Shown here in pieces: positions 17,709 through 26,161 of a DNA stretch of 64,000 nt. The translations under genes were made by a program, and so were the position numbers. Position 1 is the first letter of the stretch, and each line of letters opens with the position of its first letter. The DNA comes from Compostibacter hankyongensis (GTDB lineage Bacteria; Bacteroidota; Bacteroidia; Chitinophagales; Chitinophagaceae). The notes under the pieces were generated by a model that did no database searches, was not told where the DNA came from, and was given only the letters and a program-made list of their open reading frames with translations. The DNA lies in contig NZ_BAABFN010000004.1 in the NCBI RefSeq assembly GCF_039541075.1, forward strand, positions 1 through 64,000, read 5' to 3'.

Positions 17709-19364
17709 TCATCTAACATATATTAGATCTTCAATGCTATAGTTGTGCGGCAGCTTATACAACATTGTTTCCCTGGTCCTCTCTGATTCAGGAAATGTAA
17801 GTGCCACAAAAAATGTAGGTGTATGTGTAATTCTTGCTTCTTTACACCAGGTGTCCATAGCTTTCAATTTTTCTTTTTGTTGTTGTAATTCTCCATTCAT
17901 AGGGTATTTTTGAGCAAATACATTATAATCCTTCTTCGGAGCATTATACCAATCATCCAGGGCCTGTTGTGTCATTTTTTTATTATTTTGAGCAGCAATG
18001 GCCATGAGATGTGCTGTCGGTGCTGTTCGACTATCTTGTTCTTCTCCAGTAGCAGTGAAAATGATTTGTGCATTCCAATCAGGATTATTATAGATCAACT
18101 CTTCTATTTGAGAATGTACTTGAGCGCAGGGGCCGCAATAAGGGTTACATACTTTAATTAATGTATTTTTAGCCTTGGAGTTGCCAATGAGAATGCCAAG
18201 ATTCGTGGTGTTTTGTTGCGCGCTTAGCTGGTCCTGAAGTAAGGCATTGAATATTTTTTTATTTTTCTTTAACCTGTCTAGTCGATAACCCAATTCCTTT
18301 CTTTCCCTAGCCGCATACAAAATCGGCTTTATAATAAACCAGCTCGTTATCGGGAGAAAAAAAGCCAAAATGAAAATTAATGATTGCGATGTTGTGATCC
18401 CAACAGATAGAAAAACAATATTTTGAAAGAATACTCCAGATAAGAATTCTATCAGCAATAGGCATTGCACGCTGAGACACAATATACACCATTGTTTTGC
18501 CACAAATGCCTGATAATATATTGAGAAGGTAATATAGGGTAGGGCCAATATATTTAGCAGGGTAAGCAGAAAAAGATTTGTTTCCTCATTCATCAATAGG
18601 TACAAATAACCACCAGTAAAATACATAAAACCTATCTCACTCCAGGAGATATTCTTAATGGCCTTGGCGGCAGAACTGTCTAGTATAGCCTGGCAACCAG
18701 ACTGTCCTCCTTTGTTTCCCGCTGAACATACTTTCTTCAACAATGGGTTGTGCCTGTCATACTCATACCATAATAGGGCGCAGGTGACTATCATTCCCAT
18801 CATACTGCAAAGCATGAATACAGTATAGTACCCAATCTCGGTATCATTATTCAACTTTCTAATTACTATTTGAGCAAAGCCTAATAATAGGAAAATAGCT
18901 ACACCTGAAGGCAACAGGAGATGGCTCCAGAACTCTTTTCTCCGGGTTTTCTCATAACCTGGATCACCACTTTTTACATCTGCTTCGGCAAGTAATACTA
19001 CGCCGTCCCAAATTCGGAGAAATTCCTCTTTATTCCATTGACCTTCTTTTCCTTGAGCACCTATATAAATAAATGCGTCATTCTTTATTTCCTTCACTAC
19101 TACAAATTGCCCATCTGTTATTTGAACATGGACAATAAATGGAAGTGGTAATTCTATTAATTTCTCTTCTTGTACTTTTATAGCTACTGTATTTACATTC
19201 CAGCGCTGTAGCCCGTCAGAAAGACTTAGCAAACTTGGATAATCCGGATGAGAAAGAAATGTCTTTTCAAGGGTACTTTCACTTACCGAAACCTTCAGAT
19301 ACTTTAGAAGATGGATGGCAGTGGTGACGAGATTGCCTTGAGTAGAATGAAGCAAACTGAACAT
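17709..19364 (-). CDS. C39-like / VKOR / thioredoxin triple-domain disulfide-forming protein
   Basis: A 551-residue fusion. Residues 1-~135 resemble a C39 peptidase fold ('LKVSVSESTLEKTFLSHPDYPSLLSL', 'PFIVHVQITDGQFVVVKEI') but have no catalytic Cys at the expected N-terminal site, so this is a non-catalytic, probably leader-binding, C39-like domain. Residues ~150-345 hold several transmembrane helices of a vitamin K epoxide reductase domain, with a loop Cys pair ('KKVCSAGNKGGQSGC') and the quinone-side CILC at 293-296. The C-terminal thioredoxin/DsbA domain has CGPC at ~410-413. It probably introduces disulfides into the Cys-rich peptides, passing electrons to quinone. A decayed relative of the N-terminus lies at 26162-26436. 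Confidence 0.85.
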   Translation of the reverse strand: MFSLLHSTQGNLVTTAIHLLKYLKVSVSESTLEKTFLSHPDYPSLLSLSDGLQRWNVNTVAIKVQEEKLIELPLPFIVHVQITDGQFVVVKEIKNDAFIYIGAQGKEGQWNKEEFLRIWDGVVLLAEADVKSGDPGYEKTRRKEFWSHLLLPSGVAIFLLLGFAQIVIRKLNNDTEIGYYTVFMLCSMMGMIVTCALLWYEYDRHNPLLKKVCSAGNKGGQSGCQAILDSSAAKAIKNISWSEIGFMYFTGGYLYLLMNEETNLFLLTLLNILALPYITFSIYYQAFVAKQWCILCLSVQCLLLIEFLSGVFFQNIVFLSVGITTSQSLIFILAFFLPITSWFIIKPILYAARERKELGYRLDRLKKNKKIFNALLQDQLSAQQNTTNLGILIGNSKAKNTLIKVCNPYCGPCAQVHSQIEELIYNNPDWNAQIIFTATGEEQDSRTAPTAHLMAIAAQNNKKMTQQALDDWYNAPKKDYNVFAQKYPMNGELQQQKEKLKAMDTWCKEARITHTPTFFVALTFPESERTRETMLYKLPHNYSIEDLIYVR

Positions 19365-19490
19365 GATCTAAATGTATAATCACGACCTTTAATATTCGTC
19401 TTTCTCACAGGCGTGACATAATTGGCATCGGCCCAAAAGACATGATTTATTCAGAATCAGTTCCAAAGTTAAATCTAGAAATTCATTTTA

Positions 19491-19516
19491 TCAATCCTCC
19501 TCAGGATGATTTTAAT
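19491..19516 (-). promoter_or_regulatory. Conserved upstream motif, copy 1 (ATCCTCCTCAGGAT core)
   Basis: TCAATCCTCC followed by TCAGGATGATTTTAAT, with inverted arms ATCCT/AGGAT, lies about 127 bp upstream of the VKOR fusion. Almost the same sequence recurs at 26578-26604, about 142 bp upstream of the decayed copy. The surrounding 19365-19692 region shows no convincing gene. It may be an operator or promoter element shared by both cassettes. Confidence 0.4.
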
Positions 19517-19692
19517 CGCTTAATAAGCGTATATCAGGGTAAGAAGCAATTCAGCATTTTTGCCCTCTCTTGTCTTGGTATATATCGAAGATTACAAAAG
19601 ATATTGATGCCTGACAAAATGCTTCCCTGGAACTTATTGTGTAGGCGAGTTTGTCATTCAATAGACGATTTATATCTTCATAAATTGGAAAT

Positions 19693-20322
19693 TTATACGT
19701 TATATGTAGCGGACTTGTCAAACAATTCAATGAATTCAGATATTGTTAAGATATTCATGAGATCTTTTTTGTTTGAATAGAAAAAGGAATAATCCATTTT
19801 AGCCATAGAAATTCTTGGCACGTATAATTTTTGGAAGCCTTTTTTAATCACTCCAATTCCATAATCTGTATTAATAACAAACATACTTAAATTCTGACGG
19901 GTCATTCTAAGGTGTCCCCATGCTTTCCAGCAATCACCTGTCCAGATATTGGATAATCTTGGAACTAATTGCATAATTACGTTGCTAGGAAGCATATCAT
20001 GGCATACTATCGTACCGTTCTGGTTTAAATGTTTCAGAGAGTTTTTAATATCTCTAAGTACCTGTTGGCAGTGATGTAATCCATCAATAAAGATAAGGTC
20101 GAATTTATCTTTCAATCCTTTAAAATAATCATCAGAAGTTGTCTTAAGAATGTCACGTCTTAGCGAATTAGGATCGATTCCTTGCTTTATTATGCAATCT
20201 ATTTTATCAAAATTAAGAGCAGGATCGTCAACTCCAATTTCTAGATAAGAAGAATAATTAAACGATTTGATTAAAATATTTATTATATCCGATCTGTAGT
20301 AAATGGTGGTTTGTTGATGCAT
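19693..20322 (-). CDS. Class I SAM-dependent methyltransferase (Methyltransf_24-like)
   Basis: A 209-residue protein from the ATG at 20322; the longer frame would need a TTG start at 20367. It has SAM motif I 'YLEIGVDDP', a ribose-binding position in 'GIDPNSLRR', motif III 'FDLIFIDGLHHCQQVLRDI' and 'GTIVCHDMLPS'. This set is typical of glycosyl- or sugar-linked methyltransferases near glycosyltransferase genes. It sits just downstream of a DUF5672 gene on the same strand. It could methylate a sugar on the peptide or the peptide itself; context favours the former but does not prove it. Confidence 0.75.
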   Translation of the reverse strand: MHQQTTIYYRSDIINILIKSFNYSSYLEIGVDDPALNFDKIDCIIKQGIDPNSLRRDILKTTSDDYFKGLKDKFDLIFIDGLHHCQQVLRDIKNSLKHLNQNGTIVCHDMLPSNVIMQLVPRLSNIWTGDCWKAWGHLRMTRQNLSMFVINTDYGIGVIKKGFQKLYVPRISMAKMDYSFFYSNKKDLMNILTISEFIELFDKSATYNV

Positions 20323-20347
20323 TATTTGTTGATTTCTGAATGATAGA

Positions 20348-21010
20348 TTAAAAACCTTGAATTTCAATTCTTCGTCCTTGGATACTGACGTAGGTTTCTA
20401 CAAGAAGGGAATGCCAAGTTCTGTCAAGTGAGGTTTGGAGATTAAATTTGGATATATCTGTTTGATGAAATCCAAATTGATTATTCCATGGTTGTGCCTC
20501 AACACTAAATTCAATCGCTATGTTTTCAGGTGCAAAAACAAATCCCTTTTCTTCAAGGTATTTTCGATATTTTTTACATATCATAATGTCTTCAGGGTAA
20601 TATGTGGAAATTACTTTATCTTTAGCCAATTGCTTAAGAAGTGATCTACTTCGGAGACTAAAGCCACCATTCCCTACGTGATGATTTTTCCAAGGAGCCC
20701 CAATATAGTCATAATCAAAAAAACGGCTGCTCCATGCTCGGGGGTTTAAGACAAAGCCATCCCACTGAATAACTAAAGCAAAAGGAGTATTGACATAATC
20801 ATATAGATTTTTTATCATGAATTGACTATATTCATTAATTGATGATAAAGGATTAATTGATATAATGTAGGGAGAACTACAAGGAATACTACTTAACATT
20901 TTTATTTCACCAAAACGAATTTTCTTTTTGGAAATCTCACATGCAAGAAGTAATCTCTCTATATTTAAACAATCTATGCCGATGAGTGTGACGTTCGCTA
21001 GGTCTAACAT
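20348..21010 (-). CDS. DUF5672 protein, putative glycosyltransferase-like
   Basis: A 220-residue protein matching DUF5672, seen next to glycosyltransferases: 'FALVIQWDGFVLNPRAWSSRF', 'YDYIGAPWKNHHVGNGGFSLRS', 'YPEDIMICKKYRKYLEEKGF' and 'APENIAIEFSVE'. The WDG and 'GNGGFSLRS' motifs resemble GT-A fold nucleotide-sugar sites. It lies between the LanC-like gene and the methyltransferase, all on one strand, so it is probably part of one tailoring operon. Activity on the precursor peptides is inference. Confidence 0.8.
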   Translation of the reverse strand: MLDLANVTLIGIDCLNIERLLLACEISKKKIRFGEIKMLSSIPCSSPYIISINPLSSINEYSQFMIKNLYDYVNTPFALVIQWDGFVLNPRAWSSRFFDYDYIGAPWKNHHVGNGGFSLRSRSLLKQLAKDKVISTYYPEDIMICKKYRKYLEEKGFVFAPENIAIEFSVEAQPWNNQFGFHQTDISKFNLQTSLDRTWHSLLVETYVSIQGRRIEIQGF

Positions 21011-21049
21011 GAGTATTAAAATTAGTCAATGGATTTGTATCTGAATATA

Positions 21050-22270
21050 TTATAGAAGAAACATTTCCCCAAAATGCCTAATTGCTGATTCGGGTGACAT
21101 TAATAAAATTAAACTTAATCCTATGCCGGAAATTCCATTTATAAGTCCGAGCTTCATTGAGTTTGGGAGATCACTGTTTATCTGATTTTTATAAATTGAG
21201 CTATTTAATTTTGATTCAGATATATGATTTAGCCAATATTCAGAAGCAGTGAAAAATAGAGAATGCCTGGTTTCCCTATATAGCCTATTAAAAATATGCG
21301 CATGCCCAATACAACCATGGCAGAAAAACAAATCAGGGCTACCGCTTCCTATTTCATGTCTTTTAAAAGCGCATTTTTCAAGTAATGCCATTATTTTCTC
21401 GTTTTCTTTATCTTCATTTAGAATATTTAAAGCTTTATGTAATGTATATAATATACCTAGATCTCCAGTACACCAGGACAATTGCATATTTATTCCATGT
21501 TCATTTCTATATTCGTTCGTGACATAGTCTGGAAATATTAGATCAACATTGCTATTCCGATTTATTCCCCTTAGTAAATAATTAGAACTAGCCTTTATTA
21601 TCTCCCTGAGCATTTTTTTCTCTTTTGTTTTTTCAAGGAGCTGTAAAAGAACTGCAAGAACTCCGGCATTTCCATGAGCTAAAGTCAAATCTTTTTTGTG
21701 AGGTAACGCAGGGGAGAAAATAATTGGGTTCCAGAAGACTTCATTACCAATTGAGTTGCTATTATCGATTATTTTTCTTAGTATTGGGCTGACGTCTTTT
21801 CCACGAGCATTCAAATATGCCATAATGCCGAGAGCACCGTGTGAGTAATCGTAATTATTTAAGGATAAAGATTCGATTGCAATATTTGTTAATGAATCAT
21901 ATAATTTAACACCAAAAATATTTTCTGCCGGATCTGATAAATATCCTTTTTCAAATAAATGATCAATACACCATACAATTCCACACAAGCCATTAGATAA
22001 ATAGGGCGTAACTAATTTTCCTCTGTTTAAATCCTCTAAAATTTCCAAAATCAATTTACTACCTAGGTTAAAATATTTTTCAGATTTTGTATGGCTGTAA
22101 TAGTAGAAATAAAATAATGATACTCCTGACTTACCGTTAAATAGGCCGTCGTTATTGATATAAATATTATTCTCTTCACATTTGATTGAAATTAAATTAA
22201 GTAGATAATTCAGTTTTCCTTCATCATACTTATGCTTCACATTTGAAGAATTACCTTTTAATGGATTCAT
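21050..22270 (-). CDS. LanC-like cyclase
   Basis: A 406-residue LanC-superfamily protein with the repeated GxxG alpha/alpha barrel motifs: 'GLFNGKSGVSLFYFYY', 'NGLCGIVWCIDHLF', 'YSHGALGIMAYL', 'LAHGNAGVLAVLLQLL', 'SWCTGDLGILYTLHKAL', 'FFCHGCIGHAHIFNRLY' and 'GLINGISGIGLSLIL'. The three zinc ligands of LanC enzymes appear intact: Cys267 (WCTGD), Cys317 and His318 (CHG). LanC adds Cys thiols to dehydroamino acids to form lanthionine. No LanB, LanM or other dehydratase is visible in the island, so its partner is missing, lies elsewhere, or the protein does something else. Confidence 0.85.
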   Translation of the reverse strand: MNPLKGNSSNVKHKYDEGKLNYLLNLISIKCEENNIYINNDGLFNGKSGVSLFYFYYYSHTKSEKYFNLGSKLILEILEDLNRGKLVTPYLSNGLCGIVWCIDHLFEKGYLSDPAENIFGVKLYDSLTNIAIESLSLNNYDYSHGALGIMAYLNARGKDVSPILRKIIDNSNSIGNEVFWNPIIFSPALPHKKDLTLAHGNAGVLAVLLQLLEKTKEKKMLREIIKASSNYLLRGINRNSNVDLIFPDYVTNEYRNEHGINMQLSWCTGDLGILYTLHKALNILNEDKENEKIMALLEKCAFKRHEIGSGSPDLFFCHGCIGHAHIFNRLYRETRHSLFFTASEYWLNHISESKLNSSIYKNQINSDLPNSMKLGLINGISGIGLSLILLMSPESAIRHFGEMFLL

Positions 22271-22303
22271 ATTTTTATAATTAGGGTCGGCTGAATAAGT
22301 ATT

Positions 22304-22797
22304 TTATGAAATAGGGTTCTTCGGATGTAGTTTAGATCGCCCTACGGATGAAATTATTGTCACTTCGTTATCTGTCCTGTCGATCTTAATCATCGTGATC
22401 TGATGCAATATACGCAGACAGTATGGATCAAGGACAAAGAGGCTAGTGTCAACTTCAGTAGCTTCATAATGGAGTAAATCGCTATCATTCAATTCTTCGA
22501 GAGATCCTTCAGTCTTGATTTGATCTTTGCCAGTCCGGTAGGTATTTTTCGCCGCCCAAACTTTCCCGCTATTTCATGAACTGCCGGTTGTCCCAATCAT
22601 CGAACAATTTGTCCCCTAGCGCCCAATCCGTATAATAGCCCAATAACCGCTTGTAGCTCTAGGCCTTCCAACAATGACATACCTTCATTGTAATTAGCCA
22701 AACTGCGTTTTTCTGTATGAATATAGCCATCCTTCAGCATAACCGACTGGGTGATCTCGAACTCGGTGGATACTCGGTGATAAATGGTATATTTCAT
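22304..22797 (-). pseudogene. Frameshifted gene of unknown function
   Basis: Three consecutive frames appear to be pieces of one gene. It starts 'MKYTIYHRVSTEFEITQSVMLKDG' at 22797. A plausible continuation in another frame gives 'LLGYYTDWALGDKLFDDWDNRQFMK' with a stop, and a third frame continues 'SGKVWAAKNTYRTGKDQIKT' through 'DLLHYEATEVDTSLFVLDPY' to the stop at 22304. No single frame covers the locus, implying two frameshifts or degraded coding. I do not recognise the ancestral family. It lies between the LanC-like and GT25 genes. Confidence 0.45.
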
Positions 22798-22816
22798 GTT
22801 ATTTAATGTGAGAATA

Positions 22817-24115
22817 TTATTGACCAAATATTGAGTATATTTTTTGAATTACTTCTAACCTTTCTATGGTTTTCATTATCTTATCATTACTGAACCGCTG
22901 ATTTGAATCGCCTAGTCTCATTTGGATAGATATGAAAGGATAAATTACCATTTTATTTGTAGCCAGTTCTGATAATAATAAATTTGAAATTACATCATCA
23001 TGAAAAGGTGCATTTAAAATTCTTTTGAAGAACTTTTTATAGATTATCATAAACTGTGTCGACAAAATTTGATTTATCCAGAAACGACTATTAGCTATTG
23101 GTAATGCTGTTTCAAATCCATTTATTCCGCCACATAGGTAATCAGCATATTGTTCATGAGCTTCTATAATATTTTGTATTAAAAATCTTTTTGTGTAATG
23201 GCTTGTAAATTCATGCGTGGGATCGCAGATGATAATTACATCATCTTTATTCTTTATTGCCATTTCAATTATTTTACGAATACTCAACCATAATTCTATA
23301 GTTTTTATTTTATGTTTGCAGGATTCAATAATCATAAGATCAAATTCACTTCTCCCTTCAAACTGCTTTTGAATATGAGACTTAAGGTCTGCCCGCAAAT
23401 TGATCACATAAGTAGGAATCATTATATTATCCCAACTTTTATCATTAGTCACACCAATCTCCAGTTTATATTTTTTATAAAAACTTGAAACTTCTTTTAA
23501 CAGTTTAACTTTTTCATTACTCTGTTTAAATAAATTTTTGACACAACCTTTTGAATTATTTTTAGGTGTTGCATCGGAATATCCAAAATCTTTCTGAATA
23601 GAAATAAATGGATAAATAAAGAATTTATGGTCTGTGAGTGAACACATCTTATAATCAGCCGCATCTGTTTGGTCGAAGTCAGCTTCAAAAATGTGATTAA
23701 AGAACTTTCTGAAAATAATAGTAAACTGCAAGCCGGAAAATTTTTCCACCCAATATAAGTTTTTTGATACCTGTATAAGGCTGGTGAGGCTGCTCACGCC
23801 TCCCACTAAGAGATCAGCGTTTAAGGATTCTGCAATTTTAATATTATCAAATAGAAATTTCATATTATAGCTGTGCGTGAATTTATGGTCATCCTCACAA
23901 ATTAGTATATAATTGTCTTTATCATCAACAAGGTCTTGCAGAATAAACTTGACTGTGGTCCATAGACTTATCGCTCCTATGCCATGCTTAATAGGTTCAA
24001 TCATCTTTACATTAAATTCATTTTTTAAAGCAAATTCTTTAAAAATATGTTTTTTTCGGTCCTTTCTGTCTTTTAAATTAATTATGTATGTGGGAATGAT
24101 TTGTAAAACATCCAT
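22817..24115 (-). CDS. Tandem GT25-like glycosyltransferase
   Basis: A 432-residue protein formed by two copies of a GT25-like domain (LPS/procollagen galactosyltransferase type). Copy 1 starts 'IPTYIINLKDRKDRKKHI' and has the acidic metal site 'YILICEDDHKFTHSY'; copy 2 starts near residue 230 with 'IPTYVINLRADLKSHIQ' and has the corresponding 'VIIICDPTHEFTSHY'. Both end in 'IYPFISIQ'. The second copy has lost the EDD triad, so it may be inactive or bind the acceptor. It sits 120 bp below the thioredoxin gene, on the same strand as the precursors. Glycosylation of the Cys/Ser-rich peptides is a plausible role. Confidence 0.75.
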   Translation of the reverse strand: MDVLQIIPTYIINLKDRKDRKKHIFKEFALKNEFNVKMIEPIKHGIGAISLWTTVKFILQDLVDDKDNYILICEDDHKFTHSYNMKFLFDNIKIAESLNADLLVGGVSSLTSLIQVSKNLYWVEKFSGLQFTIIFRKFFNHIFEADFDQTDAADYKMCSLTDHKFFIYPFISIQKDFGYSDATPKNNSKGCVKNLFKQSNEKVKLLKEVSSFYKKYKLEIGVTNDKSWDNIMIPTYVINLRADLKSHIQKQFEGRSEFDLMIIESCKHKIKTIELWLSIRKIIEMAIKNKDDVIIICDPTHEFTSHYTKRFLIQNIIEAHEQYADYLCGGINGFETALPIANSRFWINQILSTQFMIIYKKFFKRILNAPFHDDVISNLLLSELATNKMVIYPFISIQMRLGDSNQRFSNDKIMKTIERLEVIQKIYSIFGQ

Positions 24116-24235
24116 GACAGTATACTGAGATTATTGACTACTTTTTGTTTACTTTTATTAAGTAAGAAGGTTATATATTAAATTTGAATTGTTGATGTTG
24201 AAACCGGTTTATTTAAATATAAAGTGTATATGTAT

Positions 24236-25516
24236 TTACTCGATTTCTTCACCTTCTTTCATTCTTTCTATTAGATCATTTGTTGATTCATTCGAGGTTT
24301 TTATAAGCGAGGCGTATTTTTTTATGTACTTAATTGCTGCGTTCTTTTTTCCAGCTTTATATAGGAGACGACCATACGTTTGTAAATAATATGGGTGCTT
24401 TTCATTTTTCCCTAAAACTTCAGACCATTTTGTTGCATCATTAAAGTATTTTTTGTCTTTACAGTCCTGCATTAATTTGCCTGCCATATTATCTATTAAG
24501 TTTGTATCGATATTATTACATTCTGACGTATAGCGAAGTAACAGGGCGTTGAAATTTTCCCAATCTTCAAGCCAATCATAATACTTAAGCTTTCCCTGAA
24601 AAATTATCTGATTAGATAAATTATGATATTTTAAATCTATTTTCCTTTTGATAGCCGGCCAATCGACGTGTTTATTCATCGTGCCGCCTCCATATATGCT
24701 CAGGCCACCTCCGTATACTGTTTTTTTACCATTAATCATTATCACCGGAAATATTTCTTCGTCAAATGCAATGGTATTTAATATTCTGATTCTTTTTTCC
24801 TTTCCGATAACTGCTTCTACCTCTTTTGGATAATTGAGTAAAACATCAAATCCTTTGTCACTACTTTTAGAAGTACCTCGTGCGATAAGCTCAATATTTC
24901 GCGCTGTAAGTAAACTTTTTTGGCTGGCTATATAACTATTGATGTATGTATGCAGTGCCGAATCATCACCTGCTGTTGTGGCTGAATTTATCAACAGTAG
25001 TAAAAATGCTGAATCTCTTTTGTCTTTCTCGAAAAAATCCTCTTTAAGTTTTGAATATTGCGTTTTAGGATCTAATGCATCTTTAGCTTTTTCTATAAAA
25101 TCATTTGCCTTATCGCTGGCGCCGGTTATAGTATGAACAAGAATGCCATCCTGATTGAAAAATAAATAAGTTGGATACACATCCACTTTATAAGTATCTG
25201 CAATCATTTTCGCATCTTTATACCATCTTTTTATATCTTCGTTATCTTTCCCTGTTGAATCCATTTGTACTGCCACATTTATAAAGTTTTTGTTAAAAAA
25301 ATTCCCCACTTTATTTTGTGAAAAAATGGTTACCGCCATATAGCGACAGGGGGCACACCAAGTGGTATAGGCATCCAGAAATATGGACTTATGTTCTTTT
25401 TTGGCTTTTTGTCTGATCTCTGTCCAACTAAGGTTTTTTTCAAACTTAATTCCGGTAATCTGTTGGGCGTAACAGATGTTTGCAAATAATAGAAATGGCA
25501 AGAAGCTACCCTTCAT
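24236..25516 (-). CDS. Secreted thioredoxin-like protein
   Basis: The ATG at 25516 gives a 426-residue protein with a clean signal peptide (MKGSFLPFLLFANICYAQ). The thioredoxin domain (about 30-150) has the active site CAPC in 'DAYTTWCAPCRYMAVTIF' and resembles Thioredoxin_7/DUF255-like periplasmic reductases. The C-terminal 270 residues are helical and TPR-like ('YLQTYGRLLYKAGKKNAAIKY'). It follows precursor 2 after a strong terminator. This is the third thioredoxin-fold protein of the island, strengthening the case for disulfide maturation of the peptides. Confidence 0.8.
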   Translation of the reverse strand: MKGSFLPFLLFANICYAQQITGIKFEKNLSWTEIRQKAKKEHKSIFLDAYTTWCAPCRYMAVTIFSQNKVGNFFNKNFINVAVQMDSTGKDNEDIKRWYKDAKMIADTYKVDVYPTYLFFNQDGILVHTITGASDKANDFIEKAKDALDPKTQYSKLKEDFFEKDKRDSAFLLLLINSATTAGDDSALHTYINSYIASQKSLLTARNIELIARGTSKSSDKGFDVLLNYPKEVEAVIGKEKRIRILNTIAFDEEIFPVIMINGKKTVYGGGLSIYGGGTMNKHVDWPAIKRKIDLKYHNLSNQIIFQGKLKYYDWLEDWENFNALLLRYTSECNNIDTNLIDNMAGKLMQDCKDKKYFNDATKWSEVLGKNEKHPYYLQTYGRLLYKAGKKNAAIKYIKKYASLIKTSNESTNDLIERMKEGEEIE

Positions 25517-25552
25517 AAAATGAGTTGTTGTGTATATTAACTTTGATGAAAA

Positions 25553-25596
25553 TATAAGCATTATACATAATTACAAAACTATGCATAATGCTTATA
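25553..25596 (-). terminator. Terminator of precursor 2
   Basis: A perfect 12-bp inverted repeat, TATAAGCATTAT (25553-25564) and ATAATGCTTATA (25585-25596), is followed on the minus strand by TTTTC. It starts 7 bp past the precursor stop. Confidence 0.8.
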
Positions 25597-25602
25597 CTTA
25601 AT

Positions 25603-25830
25603 CTAGCAATCACAAACTTGCGAATTTGGATTGGCACTACAATCAGCGTGACTTCCTGCAGGAACGGTAACACATGTACTACATTGTGCACTACTGCAAT
25701 CACCCTTTGGACAGCATTTTTGTTGCTTGTCATCACCGCTACCGTCACCCCCCAAAATTTTTTTTAGCTGGTCTCTTGTAAGCACCTTTGCATTAGAAAG
25801 GTTTAACTCACTTAATTTCAATTTTTTCAT
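25603..25830 (-). CDS. Cys-rich RiPP precursor peptide 2 (double-glycine leader)
   Basis: A 75-residue peptide. The leader (1-28) reads MKKLKLSELNLSN and ends LTRDQLKKILGG, differing from precursor 1 at only a few positions. The predicted 47-residue core is acidic at its start (DGSGDDKQQK) and has eight Cys: 'CCPKGDCSSAQCSTC', 'HADCSAN' and 'VCDC'. The core is unrelated in spacing to that of precursor 1, the usual sign of diversified products with a shared leader. It should be cut after Gly28 by the C39 exporter at 14394-16613. It has a structured upstream leader and an immediate terminator. Confidence 0.85.
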   Translation of the reverse strand: MKKLKLSELNLSNAKVLTRDQLKKILGGDGSGDDKQQKCCPKGDCSSAQCSTCVTVPAGSHADCSANPNSQVCDC

Positions 25831-25854
25831 GATAACTAAATTTAAGTGTAAAAA

Positions 25855-25982
25855 AATGCTGGATGCCTCAATGTGGCGTCGCCTCTAAAGCCACTCTTTT
25901 CAAAAAATGCTTTCCCTGAGGCTTAGGAAAGCATTACTTCACTGCCTCGATGTCTTTCTCCGAGGGAAGAAAGACCAGTGAA
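25855..25982 (-). ncRNA. Structured 5' leader of precursor 2, candidate RNA switch or attenuator
   Basis: In minus-strand order: TTCACTG/CAGTGAA (25976-25982 with 25938-25944) encloses GTCTTTC/GAAAGAC (25969-25975 with 25952-25958), and a CCTCG/CGAGG pairing could form a pseudoknot. Next comes AATGCTTTCC/GGAAAGCATT (25926-25935 with 25906-25915) followed by a T run, resembling an intrinsic terminator. Its arm and loop can instead pair downstream: AATGCT with AGCATT (25855-25860) and GCCTCA with TGAGGC (25865-25870), around a GTGGC/GCCAC hairpin (25873-25894). The two foldings exclude each other, as in attenuators. Confidence 0.6.
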
Positions 25983-26161
25983 ATTAATTTATCAAATTAA
26001 TTATGTGAATGATATATTATATTAATATTAATTAATTATTTCTATCCTGAATGGCATGAAGTATTGCATTATTTATCCGGTGACCCAATTGTTATTTCGA
26101 GTCTTGCAATTTTCCGAATAATCAATTTGGCGCTTGCTGAATCATAGCAATGATCTGATTT

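Noticed and set aside
19442..19780. 112-residue plus-strand frame between the VKOR and methyltransferase genes
   Set aside because: It overlaps the 3' end of the methyltransferase, shows no family pattern, and its first part coincides with the conserved upstream motif of the VKOR gene.
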